The notes under the pieces are model-generated. The model did not search any database and was not told the origin of the DNA. It saw nothing but the letters and a program-made list of their open reading frames with translations. 64,000 bases of DNA from positions 8,060,001-8,124,000 of the forward strand of contig CM082586.2 in assembly GCA_040954595.2 (NCBI GenBank). Reading direction: 5' to 3'. A program made the position numbers and the translations under genes. Position 1 is the stretch's first letter. Each line of letters opens with the position of its first letter. The DNA is from Balanoglossus misakiensis (taxonomy: Eukaryota; Hemichordata). Positions 1 through 14,216 of the stretch are shown here, in pieces.

Positions 1-219
1 GCCCCAAACTCACCGTGTACAGGTATGCGTTGTTTTGCGCACGGTTTCAAGACACCCCCGTTCCAACGCACGTGCGCACACGTAAACAAAAAAGAAAGAT
101 GGCTGCTCACTGAGTCAACTGAGCGGTTTTCGATCGATTGTATCGGCATTTTGGGCGTTTTGAAAGCCAAGTAACATGCAAAACAAGAACTAACGGAGAT
201 GTAAGATGTATAATAATAA

Positions 220-347
220 GGTTATTACGAAAATACCGCAAAGTATGCACTCGGACATTAGCGCAGCGCATCGCCCTCCGCTGCGCGTCGGGCGATACTC
301 AGCGCTAATGTCCTCGTGCATACTTTGCGGTATTTTCGTAATAACCT
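220..347. repeat. 128-bp foldback element
   Basis: The ends read GGTTATTACGAAAATACCGC and its reverse complement, and arms of about 45 bp or more continue through GCACTCGGACATTAGCGC. GC-rich inner arms (GCGCATCGCCC against GGGCGATAC) extend the foldback. This would form a long hairpin, MITE-like. I see no clear target-site duplication. Confidence 0.8.
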
Positions 348-1473
348 CATATTAATATCAAGAGCCAGCTCATATGAAAAGGAGTTAAATCAAAGATAAA
401 TAATTTAGTTCTAATACAGTAAAAGCTGTTTGAACCAAACCCTGGAAACCTGTCTATGCCAAACACATTTCTATCCCCTATTGCAAATTCTTCATCAGCA
501 AATTTTATTGAAGTAGCAAGCTAAGAGTGATTAAACAGATCACTGAATATTTTTTTTATATATTTGTATACATTCTTATCATGGACATGTGTAAAAAGCA
601 CACTGTAGAAACTCTTTGAAAATATATTCAGAAATAATATATTCTGAGAACACATTTGATACAAGGAGAAAGTGTATTACTGGTAAATTCTATTGGGAGT
701 TGCTACTTTATACAGTTAAACTGTACTGAATACATAGGCATGTAATTCAGTCTCTGTTACAGTGAAACACTCCATTTTCCGGTCAATTTACTCCACTTTA
801 CCCTTTTTTCAGCTAGAATTTCAGAACATGAGATTTTTATCCTGAAAACACGAACCTTATACTAGCAGACACAGCTGTGAAAATAAGGAATACTGAAATA
901 TTAATTTCCCACTTTCAATTTACCATAAGGTCATCTCGTGCATTCAACTCGTATAATGAGATTTGATGTCTGGGATAGATTATCCGTTTCTGTTATGTTC
1001 CAACCACTTCTCTCTACATCTGCTCACCTGACCTGAATTCTTCTGACCTCACTGCATTTTCTACCCACCTACATTTGATTCCTTTGATTGAAATACTGAC
1101 AAGGACATTATATCGCAGATTTATCGTATTGTGTACGTTCATAACATAATGGCTATCCCTGGCTTTTTTTATTTATCTGTAAATTCATAATTTGATAAAA
1201 TGTCCATATGTGGCCAACAAGTTCACAGGTTTAATGTTTTTGGTAAAATTCAAAATAAGTCAAATTTAACATACTGGTATATACAGTGTACTTCCTACAA
1301 TGTAGACAGGGAAGTTGGCAAATAACCTGATTATAACTAGGACCATGGCATTTATACAGTGTGTACAAACTGTGAAAAATGGAAACATTTCTAAAACCTG
1401 AAATATTCATCTGTGAGTACGTCAACACCAGGTGTAGGGACCATGATCACATGGATTACATATGGATGAGATG

Positions 1474-1741
1474 TTAAAGGGACAAAGCATCTCTCTCGCT
1501 GCCCTTTCTCCATTAATCATGTTTGATACAAATTACAAGAGACCGTTTATGTCAATGTACATGTGTATATGTAGTGAATGAACGTTCAACCACATACAAC
1601 TTCCATCCTGTTAGTATTATATGAGAGTAAAAAACTTGCCCCAAATGAATAAATGGGAGAGACCGATTATTCATTTTGGTGATTTTTGTCAAACATAATT
1701 AATGGAAAAGGGGCAACGAGAGAGAAACTTTGTCCCTTTAA
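1474..1741. repeat. Foldback family TTAAAGGGACAAAG, copy 1
   Basis: Complete copy with terminal inverted repeats TTAAAGGGACAAAG...CTTTGTCCCTTTAA followed inward by TCTCTCTCGCTGCCC. Relatives lie at 44788-45080, 45880-46050 and 59171-59348. A non-autonomous DNA transposon (MITE) is inferred. Confidence 0.8.
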
Positions 1742-1875
1742 AGATCTTATCCAAGATGCATCATAACATTGCATGATCGGTGGTGCACCTCACACAACCA
1801 TGGTATAAAACTCATGTTTTGAGTACACATAGCGAGATTTGCAACACTGAATTCTCTGGAATGTTCTGATTGCAG

Positions 1876-4800
1876 GCATCACGTATGGGAGCTGAGGCAG
1901 TTCTGACTCTACTGGATGCTACAGAAGCCACTAAAGCCTGTGTTGTGTCTCTGGATGGAAATCAAGCTGTCCGAGTGCCCCTCATGGAATGCGTAGAAAG
2001 GGTGGGTGATATTTAGAGGTTATTAACGGCTAGCCAGGGTATTTGGTTACGGATATAAGACCTCTCAGGTGAAAATTAGCATATTTGGTGGGAAATAATC
2101 ACCGAGCATATTATAATACACCATCAATTTCTTCATCATGTAATGTTTCCAAAGGCGCACCTTCCTTATCAGCTTTTCAAAACCAAATGGATTAATGTGA
2201 TAACGATTTCAACAGAAAACAAAGGCTTTCCTTTGCATAAACGCTCAACGTCAACAATAACTAAAGCGAGAATCAGGGATTGAAATTTGCCATTTTAAAA
2301 CTTGTTGAATTTCTCAGATGAAGGAAATCCAATATAATAATAGCCACTTCCACCCCATTCCCCTTTCTATGACTTCATTCACACTATTGGAAAACAATAC
2401 AATTAGATCACAGACAAAATGACACCACAGTAGTGTATAACATGTTTTGCACGGTTGTGAATGAATGATATTCTCCCTATTTGCAGACACAAGCAGTTGC
2501 CAAGGCTTTGACGGAGAAGAATTTTGAACTGGCAGCCAAACTTCGAGGAAGGTAGGATTCGCATTCTCTTATTCTATAATTCTAGTCACTTCCTCAGAAA
2601 ACAACAACAATATAAGAATGTATAAGGCATAATAAACTAAGATGGGAGTGTCTTTTGAAAAATTATTGTAACCTTAGAATATTAACCTAGTATCAGGATA
2701 TTAATCTTGGTTGATGAAATTTATGATGTTGTCAAACCTTACATACCAACTGATCTATTACTTTCCTAACCCCCTTCTATAGGGCAAGGACACTGGTTTG
2801 ACATATTCACATATTAGAATTATTTATGTTTTGATTTCAGGTCATTTATGAATAATTTATACACCTATCAAACTCTGAGTCATCGCAAACCACCTGACAA
2901 CATCTGTTCAGCTGATGGCAAAGAATGCCAGGTAATTAATTACACACATATACACACATACTGTCTACATATCTACCAATTGCTTGTTTTTAATCAGTTT
3001 CAAATTGCCTAAGAGACCATACTATCCAATATTACTACAGCCACTTAGGTCACACAGAATATTATAGAATATTGAAATCAGTTTCATAGTACAGTTATTC
3101 TATTATTAAAGTGGTGGGGTCGTCGCCGTCGCGTTTGTTTGTTTATAAACATTTCAATTCATCCACAAATCCCTGAAATTAGATCATTCTTAGTAGCCAA
3201 CTGTAGTGTAGACTGGGCATGGCAGCAACTAAAGATCCTAGTAGGTCGTGGCGACAGCAGTGGGGTTTGTGCGGGTATGGGAGGACATATTCTCATCAAG
3301 GGGGACACCTACGCGGCGCGACGACCCCTTCCCTTTACATTTGGGAACAGAACTGTCCTTGTTAGAGAAGTGTCCTTAATACATAGGTTGTATTCTATTC
3401 AAAGTGTAACTTTTGTCTTGAAAAAACGGTATCATTCAATACTGTGCAATACTTTATTTTCACTGGAATTTATTTTCGCTGAAAAAAAACACTTGAATAA
3501 TACTGAGATTTTATTTTCACTATTTCTTGTCAACTTATGTGTTAAGAATAGGAAATAGGAATTCTCACAGGGATTTTATTATAGCAGAAAAACTAGTCCA
3601 GCTAAAATATAATATATTCTACAGTATGTAACAAATATGTATGTTTACAATTGCAGAGCAACTTTCACTTGGCTGTAATGAACGTTGGTGCACCAGCTGC
3701 TGGTATGAACGCTGCGGTCAGATCCTGTGTGCGTGCGTCATTGTTCAAAGGCTATGGTGTGTACGGAATCTATGATGGCTTTGAAGGTTTACTCAAAGAT
3801 CAGGTAAAAGCGTTACGTGCATAGACTCTGTCTTTATTTATATTCTGCACGGGGTTCTTGGGATAGTAACACTTTTCTGAAAGTCTTGGAAATGCGGTAG
3901 CTCAAATTGGCCATGCTCAATCTTTGAAAGTTTTTTTTGGCAGACGAGAAAGGAAAACAAAAATATTATACGTATTTCTCAAATTCATAGGACAGGAGAA
4001 AAAAAACAATTGAAATCTCATTGCAGAACAAATTGCTATGTACTAAACAGGCTTTGATCGGAGTGGAAAAAACTAACCTGTTAACCAATTCATATTTCTA
4101 ACATCTGGCTTTTGACATTGCTGTAAGATATTCACAGGAGTGCTACTATTTGTTTGTAAAACGACTGGAAATTAGCAAATGGCCAGAATGTAGTTAGTCA
4201 TTTAAAGCCCCATTAGCTGCCATTTTTTGCCTTCATTATTTTGCTTTAAAACATAGAAGGTCTCTTTAGATCAGCTTTAATGATGGGCATGCGCACTCAT
4301 GTAAGCAACCTCTGATTATGGTTGTACATTTAAATGATAATAAAAGTGTGCCACACCTATTTATTTAGCCGCCCATAGCTAGAGTACCCAACTATTGCGA
4401 TATACGCACATTCAGATTAAAATTTCTGACATATGTTATCATCTGTCAACTTTGGATAAGCAGAAGATTGAAATATGTCATCGATCAAAAATATGCTAAA
4501 AGTGGCAGCTATTTGGGCTTTAATGATAAAAGAAAACACCACTCACTATAGATATACAGTTTCTAGATTGCAACAATTATAACTGTGTGTAAATTGTTTC
4601 CACTTCTTAGGAATACTTTCATTTTATGCTAATATTTACAATATTCTGATTTATATTGATCATTGATTATCTATTTTATTTATTTTATTAATTTGTTTGT
4701 TATTTATCTCATCAAGGTGTTCAGCATAATCTTGTTAATATAATAGATTTGCAAATTGCATTTTCTGTTTGCTAGGGTTTGCCAGGGTTAATGTCTGTCT

Positions 4801-7800
4801 GTCTTTCCTTGTGCTTAAGTAAAATCAGTAAAACCTTGCTTTGAGCAGTGACATTACAAATACATGGCTGTTTTTGCAAAATTCTAATATCAAACATTTG
4901 AAGTGAATTATCATCATACACTGATGATTTGACTGTCAGAAGTTGGAAATCAATTTCAAATGTTACAACATTATCAGCAAGTTTTCACTGATGAAGTGCG
5001 TGGATATGTATGGCTCTGCATTAGTGCAATTTGAAGGCAAAATGTTATTTTGTGTTGTGAATCATATGCTTTGTTTGTTTGTTTGTTTATTTGTTTGTTT
5101 GTTTTCAAGTATACGGTAGGCAAGGTGATTGCAATGCCACTTTGTGAAAAGCTTTTTAATTTATTGACACACCAACATGCATACCACGTGTACACAGTTC
5201 ACATTTCACAACTACCAAAACTGATTTTCATTCATTCACTTTTTCTTAATCCGAATCAACATTTTTTACTATCAAGACACATGTTTACAAATTCCTTTTT
5301 CTATAATTTTTCCGTTGATCTGTGAATATTTTCAGATAATTGTTCTTGAACTTTGAATTTAACGTGATATATTTATGACAACACAAAAATTACCAAGAAA
5401 TGTTTCATTTCTCATTACTTGTTTGATGCATTACTTGTTTGATGCATACCATAGTTACCATGGTAACTGATAGGCGATGATTTGATCAGTGAGTGTCATA
5501 TCGATACATTCCAAAACCAACAGAGCCATTTATACAATACTCAAATCAGTTTTTTTTATCACGTTGTCTCTGTCTCTAATCAATCTTTTCTCCTTTTGTC
5601 CATTGACTTGAATCTCTACAAACAAAACATCTACTATCGCTGTACTACCACAACCACCACCCCACACACCAATGATACACGGTACTTTATCTAGGTCAAG
5701 GACATGAGTTGGATGTCAGTAGCTGGCTGGGTAAAAGTTGGTGGTTCGAACCTTGGAACCAATCGGTAGGTGAAGATGTGGCGATGATAGCAACAACATC
5801 ACCCATCGGAGACTACCCACATAGACCGTTTTAGTTCACTCAGTTACGCTTTTCGCTTTCACAAAGTGCACTTTAACATGCTACGAGTACAGTCAAAAAA
5901 CCCTCACTGTACCACCCTTGCTGCAGATACACCTCAGTGTTTATGACAAACATTGATTGGTTGCTGAAAAAATTCTGAAAATTTTGCATTCACTTAGCTG
6001 TGTTTCACCAAGTATTAGAGATGTTTTCCTAAAACCTGTAATTTAAACATAACAATAGTGAAACTACATCCATGTCTAGGTAGCTTACACTATTGTATTC
6101 ATGTTGTAAGCTTGTTACAGGATAATTTCATCAATCAAATGTCAACATCTTAATTCAATCCGTTTGTTCAATTAACAGATAAAATACACCTGATTGCCTG
6201 AACACAAACAAGATAGCATCAATTATTTGTTGGAAGTCAGGGGGGGGGGGAAACAACAATTTGCAAATAATACAACTTGCCAAATTTTCCAAGGCATCAT
6301 GGGAAGAGAAATGTTGTAACTTGCCACTTTGTGATGCCAGCCTTGGCAAGTTTTCTGCTCAGCCCTTCCATCCCTGTTTCTGTTTGCTGTAGTCCACTCC
6401 CACTACTTAAATCAATAGGGTGAGCCCAAACTCTGGAGACAAAGAGGGTGGTATATGTGAGTTCATTTTTGCCTGTACTGGTGCGAACTGCTTCATGTTG
6501 ATATTCCTGAGAGAAGCCAGCTATCCAGCATGACTGTGTTTGTGTTTGTGTTTTGTGTGTGTAAATGCCATGTGGGTACTGGCCTCTCTCATACATGTCT
6601 TGGCTCTGCAAAATAATCAGTTGTAGTCTTATGCCTGCTATCTGCCTGCATTCATCAATTTTGCTGACTCAGGTCAAGCGTATGTCCTGGATAGGTGTTA
6701 GAGGCTGGGTGAGAGACGGTGGATCCAAACTGGGCACTAATCGGTTAGTAGATTACCTACAACAGATAACACGACTCGAAATTCGATAATTTCACTCCAC
6801 AATGAAATGAAATCAGGAGAACCTTAGTATGTTGATAGAGGCTTGCAGATGACAAGATTTGATATTTGAAGAATAAGCACAAATGAAATTTGATAATCTG
6901 TAAAATTTATCAATAGTATACCGTACAGTCGTCACTATTAATATCGTTTCAGCATTTAGCAGTTACATTTTTGTTTGTTTGTTTTTGTTCATCCATTCAC
7001 TACTAAAATCAAGACCAAACTTAATTTATCTTAAACTTTTAACTAGACAGCACACTTATGTTATTATACACTTTCTACCATGTCATATGGAGTTCATGTG
7101 TAAGATATTATTTCCATACAAACTGTACAATACATATGCAAATGAGAGTACAAAGTGCCAATGAAGTGCATACATATGTATGTACTGAGAGACTGAAGCA
7201 TCCTATTTCAGTTGCAGGTTCTGATAATTTGCATAGTTTTGTAATATTCAGTTTGCCTGGCAGATAGCTATCTGCTCCCTAAAACTTATCACAAAATTCC
7301 ATATGAGGGTAAGAAGGTGTATAATAATATGACCATGGACGAAATCCAAATTTCTTACATATGACTTGAAAGTAAAAATCAGATATCAGTTTGCAGTCTT
7401 ACAAAGAAACATTGACAAGTATGTTAAAGCCCCAGTAGCACCGTTTCAGAATGTTTGAAGATCTTGCTACATCATCATACTTGCAAACATTAGAATGCAC
7501 ACTCTAGGATGTGTGTATCCACTGTCTGGGATCATGCTTGCTCTAAAAATCATGAGGATTAGATCAAAATTGATTTTCATTTTAATAACGTATTATCAGA
7601 ACTTTAAGCACAAAAATAGACACTGTGATTAGTGAATGATTGTATTATCTCATCATGCTCGTAGAAGTAGTCTTTTTCCAAATGTTGAATAAGTTAAAAG
7701 TCTTGAAAATGCCCACAAAAATTATTTGAAGAGAATTGGGGAGTTTTGGGGTTAATGTTCTTCTATGTCGGGTCAAAAGTTGTTTTGAAATACCCACAAA

Positions 7801-10800
7801 AGAACTTGAAGAGCATTTGAAGTCTAAACTGTATAGTCATTAAAAAAAAAGAACCATGGCCCTGATTTCTTGTAAATGGGATGGTAAAACCTTCTCTTCC
7901 ATTTGGTCTCACAAAAGACTTGCACAATTAAACCTCTAACATAGTGCCATGGATTGCCAAGACTTTTGTGACCTCATGAGTTGATTGGACAGATCTTTCA
8001 GTTCAACCACAAAACTAATTCTCTCTTGGTAAATTAGTCACAGATTTAAAACGCTAAATTATGGTTTTGAAGACACCTTACTGATTTTGTGTATTGCGCA
8101 TGTTGTTTTATTTGCTGCAAACCTTTCCCCCTGTTATTCCCAAACTGACCAGCTTTGTCAAAATAACTAAATACCAGGCTTCAAATTGAAGTGTATGTAC
8201 AAGTGGCTCCCGTTTCAACCCTGATGAGCCTCTTTTGTCTCCAACGCCTTAAAAAAAAAACTTGTATCATCCGATTGGTGACAGTCAATTTTCCAAAATG
8301 AGTAGTCCAGTGTGCCCTCTACGACCACATGATGCGTCACTGACTCAACAAACTCAATGGTGACTCAAGAAAATTATCCACACTACATGCAAAGAGAAAT
8401 TTTAAGAAATCTTCGAATTGACTCAGAGCTTTTAAAAATGATGTTTGTTAGGGGGCACACTGAATTTAAAACACATTGCATGGAGTGTGTACTGAATTGT
8501 TCTCACATATCCTGTTGATAGCACCTTACCTGAGAAGATTCTGGACCAAGTTGCTGAGAAATTCCGCAAATACAAAATCAATGGCCTCTTGATCGTTGGA
8601 GGTTTTGAGGTGAGTGTAGCATTCTACATGCCACAGATGTTATGATACTTTCTTGTCAGCGTCTAGATTTTGGCTCAATTGGTTGTCCTCTCTAAAATGC
8701 AATGGTGAAGTTAGAATGTTGTACTTTATTGGATTGTGGCTATATCTTTCAAGTCACAACTTGCAGTGTTTCATTTAGACTGCCCCCTCCCCTACCCTCT
8801 GTTGCCATGTTTGCACCCTCTAGCAATTTTTCAAAGTACCCCTTAAATATAATGGCGTCACTCACACGTTGGTGATATAACATTCCCCCCCCCCCCCCCC
8901 CCTCCTTGCCAGAGTGGAATCGCCTGAAATATTCTGGCAAAGGGGGACATATCCCCCTTGTTGGTACTATCCTGGATGGAACACTGCAAAAAGTTTTCTT
9001 GAGATGCATGAATTCAGTGTCGGTCATACTTTTGTCTTGGAGAGATTGAAAACAAGATTACAAGAATGACCATCATTGATTTTTTTCAAAAAGAGTACTA
9101 TATACAATAACCAGATGAGATGTGTTACAGTGTGTGCTAACTTCTACATAAATAACAAATGAAAACCAATATATGCCACCATTTTCACAGGCATTCAGGA
9201 GTGTGATGCTGTTGTCTGATAACCGCCACAAATACCCAGAGTTCTGTATTCCCATGGTGATTATCCCATGCACTGTCAGCAATAATGTGCCAGGATCAGA
9301 TTTCAGTTTGGGTTGTGACACCGCCCTTAACGCCATCACAGATGTAAGTACGCCCTCTATCAGATATTGGATTGCTCTCTCACTGGCAGGTGTTCTCCCA
9401 AAAACATACAAGTTATAACTACATGATGTATAGTTTTTACTACTTTGCAATATGATCAAGCTGAAAAATCATGATGTTTTCTATATTTTGAGGAGAAATG
9501 TTATCTATTTCTACATATAAATTACTTGGCTGTTCAATTTCACAAATGTTATTTACCTCAGACATTTTTAATAACAAGGGGTTTCTTTTGAAGAAACCAT
9601 CAATTTTTATGCAGAAACACTGCATTTTCAGAAAAACTGAATGCAGCATTTATACTTGATTATGCAAACATGTTACAGATCTGTGACCGTATCAAACAGT
9701 CTGCAACTGGAAGCAAGAGACGAGTCTTTGTTGTGGAGACAATGGGAGGATATTGTGGTTACCTAGCAACCATGGCTGCCTTAGCAGGAGGAGCTGATGC
9801 AGCTTACATATTTGAAGAAGCATTTAGCATCAAAGATTTACAGGTATTTAGAGATAACTGTGATTGTTCTTATATATTATCATCAACCAGGTCTACCAAC
9901 ATCTCACCAAGTGATCTTACATGGATATTTGAATAATTAGTAATCCTATGAAAAAAACACTGTCTTGAGGACTATGACAGAACATTCAGTCTGTTTTGTT
10001 GATAATTTGATTCAGTGAAACTTGTTTGTTGAGGACTACTTCAGGAACATGAAAACTGTCCTTAAGGTCCACTATTTGTAACTTTTTCAGTTTTTTGTTT
10101 GGCTTTTTGAAAGTAGGGTATATGTGGTGTTAATCTTCTAAATTAACCCATGTATACAATTAAACAATTACATTCAAGGGCAGACTTGAATGCATTTGTC
10201 AACAGTAACAATGGTCAGTACACATACTTATGACTTGTTGAAAAACAGATTGGGATACTAAAGGGAAGAGAACAGAAAATGTAGTTATAGGCACACAAAA
10301 AAGTTGAAAAAATAGCCAAAAGTTGCAAATAATGGACCATTATAGGATACATGTCCTAGATAACAGAGGTATCCTTAAAGATGTTTTTCACTGTTTATTC
10401 TGAAAATTAAAAATGTACATCATTGCATCTGCAGCTGCTGAGCTTATGCAATACCAGTATTAAACCATTCAATAAGGCTCAAGATCTAATATTTGCCATG
10501 ATATTAATGTATTCTTTGAGAAATCCCAACAGACCAGAAACAGGATTCCTATCAAATGTTAGTATTCATTCTGTATAAAACCCTATTAAGGTGGAAACTG
10601 TAGTTTCCATGGTTGTTTTAGTCAAATTTGTAACAAGTTGATTTTTCTCATGCTGAAATTTATCATAGGTGAGAAACTTCACCAGCCACCAAAAATTCTT
10701 TCAAAATGTTGATATTTCCACATGACTGGCACTCTATTTGTTTCCTTGGTATGCAAATGAGCACACTATTTGGTGGTGTGGTGACTTTCAATGCAGATTT

Positions 10801-13800
10801 CAATAAACTGAAAAAAAAAGAAGTTATGTAAAGCAAAAATAACTAAACAATCAAATAAAAATATTTACCAATGCAAATTAACTACAAAAGAAGATGTTTT
10901 TAAAAACACAGAAAAATAGATATTTTCATTAAATATTAGCAGCAAAACAGGAACCTTGTTCTGATCTGATGTGCTAGATTTTTGAACTATGTCTATTGTA
11001 TTACATGATATTTATCTTATAGGAAGATGTATACCATCTGAAAGCTAAGATAGCTGATAACATACAACGTGGTCTAATTGTGAGGTATGCTATGCAGTGC
11101 CATAGAATCCATGCATCTGTGGGGCATTGTTGATTGAATGTGCTTATGCTGCAAGAGATTGTGATTTCAATGTGTAAATGCGCAATTGCACAAATATCAA
11201 TGCGCAAAACTGTGTCCTGCAAATTAATTATTATGAGGTATTTCCTCAATGTTTCCCCACCTATAGCTGTTAATAGCGACCCCAAATTCCATTTATTTTA
11301 AATCCTCGATGTCAAACTTTGTCTCTGGGGTCTCATTCCCTTGGGAATCGAAATCAGAAATTGAACTTCAATCAAACATAAATATCCATGTAGCAATTTT
11401 AGTATTTACGATCACTTTATTGAAATCACAATCTTCAGAGCGAGCCTTCTTCTAGATCCAGCTTTAATGCTTGCTTCTGCTTGCATAGATTAACTCTTTT
11501 GTTTTATTTACTGACATTTCATCCATTGTACATGGTTTTGCATTGTCCTTTTTCCTCTTCAGGGGGATGTCTCTCATTTGCGAGCAAAGATTGCCGACAA
11601 TGTCATGCGTGGTCTTGTCTTAAGGTAGTAGTACTGGATTTGCAGCGTTTTTTTTTTCTGCTTTGGTTGAGGTTTTTGCGGGCTTTTCTGCGTGGCGTAG
11701 ACTATTTGCTGTGACTTCATCTTTCATCTCTTTCAACTAACTCCCATCATGCACTGCAACTTGTCAGTGCAGAACTCATTGTCACATTCATCCTAACATG
11801 TATTTGTGCTCAGAATTTTTTTTTCATTTCTGTATGTCGGCCATTTTGGATTTATCACATAGTTGTTGATAATATACAGAATTATGAAACTGAACAAAAT
11901 ATGTCATCATAAATCATTTTTCTGTTCAGCTGCCAGTTTGATATTTACATATTACCATGTGTGAGCTTTTCCACAGAAGCTATTGAACTAAAACTTTAAA
12001 CCTCAACTTTGGTGTTTTCTCTAATTGCCTAAAGTCAACACTGCAGCTAAAATTAATGATTGAACACTTTGCTATAAATTATAGCGTGGCCATGTCACAT
12101 AAATGACACATTTTTTTGGCGATTTCTGTCATCCCTAATATAATCTCTCTTACCTCACAGAAATATTAAGCCATTATTTATTGACTCTGCTGCAGCTGTT
12201 AAAACAACTTTTAATTCAGTTTTCAGCCGATAAGTCTGTTCATAAATTCATCCACATTTAAATGTATATGACTCAATGTTTTGTACTAAGCCTGTCCGTG
12301 GCACTCAACCAAAACCATTGTAGAGATTTGTAAACCAACATCCCTGGAGAATGGATGGCCAACTGAGTCTTGTACAGACCAGATTTGAAGGCTATGGTCC
12401 AGTAAAACCACCAAAGCCACACTTTTCAGCATTGTTACCTGATGGTATATAATGTGACACAGTTTGGTGTCCTGTATATTCAACATTTATTGAACATTTA
12501 CTGCAAATGAAAGTGAAATTGGGAAAACAAAATTATTTCTGTGAAACTTTCTCTATCAGTGAGTCACAATTTTACGTCTTTGAATGTAAAATAATATTAA
12601 TGTTTCAACTAACGCTTCTATTTGTTGATATTTGTTGCTAGAAATGAGAATGCCAGTGTCAACTACAGTACAGATTTCATCTATCACTTGTATAGTGAGG
12701 AAGGTAAAGGTACCTTCACAGCCAGGAAGAATGTCCTCGGTCATATGCAACAGGTAAGTGTTTGGTAGTGTGTCTCTGTGTGTACTGCATGCTTATGAGT
12801 GGTGAGGATGTAAATAACATACATGTACAAACAACCCGTGAAGAATGTTGGTGGTTGGCATGTGTAGTGAAAAAAAAAGCTGAAAATTTTGTTTTCAGAC
12901 TGCTTGTAGTTTACTTCGAAAAGTCAGAAGCTAAAACTATTAGACATTCTTCAAATCTAGTGATTTGCTTTGGTGTTACATGTGTACATTGTCTCAGAAG
13001 CAATACTTTCTTTGCTGGTATTTGAATTTTGAACTGAAATTTCTCTGTGCTAACAAAAAGTGGCACCCATTTTTCAATTTAAGATGTTTGTTTCAATATA
13101 ATTGTAATTTACACATATTTATTGTGACAGAGTCATATCTTTCTTAGAGTAATCTTGATGAAATTTTCCACAGTAAAAGTTTATGTCCTTCATTTCCAGT
13201 TGATTAACATTGCGTCTGCCAATCAGTTGTGGCAAGATAATGTTATTACTCACAGTGTACCTGTTATCAACATTGGACTACGATTGTCAGATTTGGAAAA
13301 GCATCATGCCTAGGACTCAACAAATTTTCCTTCATTATATACTCTGCAAATTTCTAAACATTTTTGTACAAATGATAGCAAACATTCCCCGAAAGGTTCG
13401 GTTTCTGAAGTCTATCTCCAATTTCTGAGACTGTAGTAGCTGCATGTAACAAAAAAGTGAAATTACTGAAGTTTGAAGCATGATTTGAACGAATAAAATG
13501 TTAGCAGTGAGACGACAAGAATGTGTATGATAGAGAAATTCCACCCAGGAATTAAGTAAAGTTAGGCTTCGTGTGTGGATCTGCATTGCGGTTGATAGAC
13601 ATACACATTGGTAGATCAGTAGCAACAAAACACTCAACCCAAATTCTAGTAAAAATGTATCACAACAGAAATGCAACTTTGCTGACGTGGTTGATTCTGG
13701 GCATACAAACTGTTTCTCATCTGTGGTACACTCACATGTAGTTATTAAGCAAGGATAAATCTTGCTGTGAAGGGATTTATCAAGTACCAATGTGTATGGC

Positions 13801-14181
13801 TACAACCATTGCTAATCTCAGTAACTTGCATGCTTCCTGAATACTAATATTCAGTTTTACTAAATCTTGGAAGTGTCTGTTGATATTAATTAACTTAATT
13901 TATAAATGATAATTATATATATGTAAACACAATGTTTCATTGGTGTGTAATTTTTTTCACTGGTACCTAATCAGATATCACTTTTTTCTTCCTTTTTTTT
14001 TACATTTTTGGTGTTCTAAATTACTTCTTCCTGCTCCTATGTTTTGTTCATGTACTCACTCAATATGATTTTCAATTTTTGTATTTAAAAAATTGACTCT
14101 CAAACTTCAATATTTCATTCCTGATCGTTCATACACAAACCGTCTTTCTCATTGTATATCATTCCTGTTGGTCTCCCACTT

Positions 14182-14216
<35 letters not shown>

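Larger units (their letters stand above)
1..1875. other. PFK intronic or upstream DNA
   Basis: No exon of the N-terminal half of PFK is recognisable here. The stretch holds a long inverted repeat (220-347), one copy of the AAAGGGACAAAG foldback family (1474-1741), and otherwise AT-rich sequence without features I can name. The missing N-half exons must lie to the left of the window. Confidence 0.7.

Noticed and set aside
3139-3558. 139-codon + strand open frame in a PFK intron
   Set aside because: No recognisable domain, composition like its intronic surroundings, and it sits between well-defined PFK exons.
6673-6743. Second copy of the PFK exon as a dead pseudo-exon
   Set aside because: Equal length, identical phase, intact splice sites and conserved GGS.LGTNR argue that it is functional; the same holds for the other two pairs.
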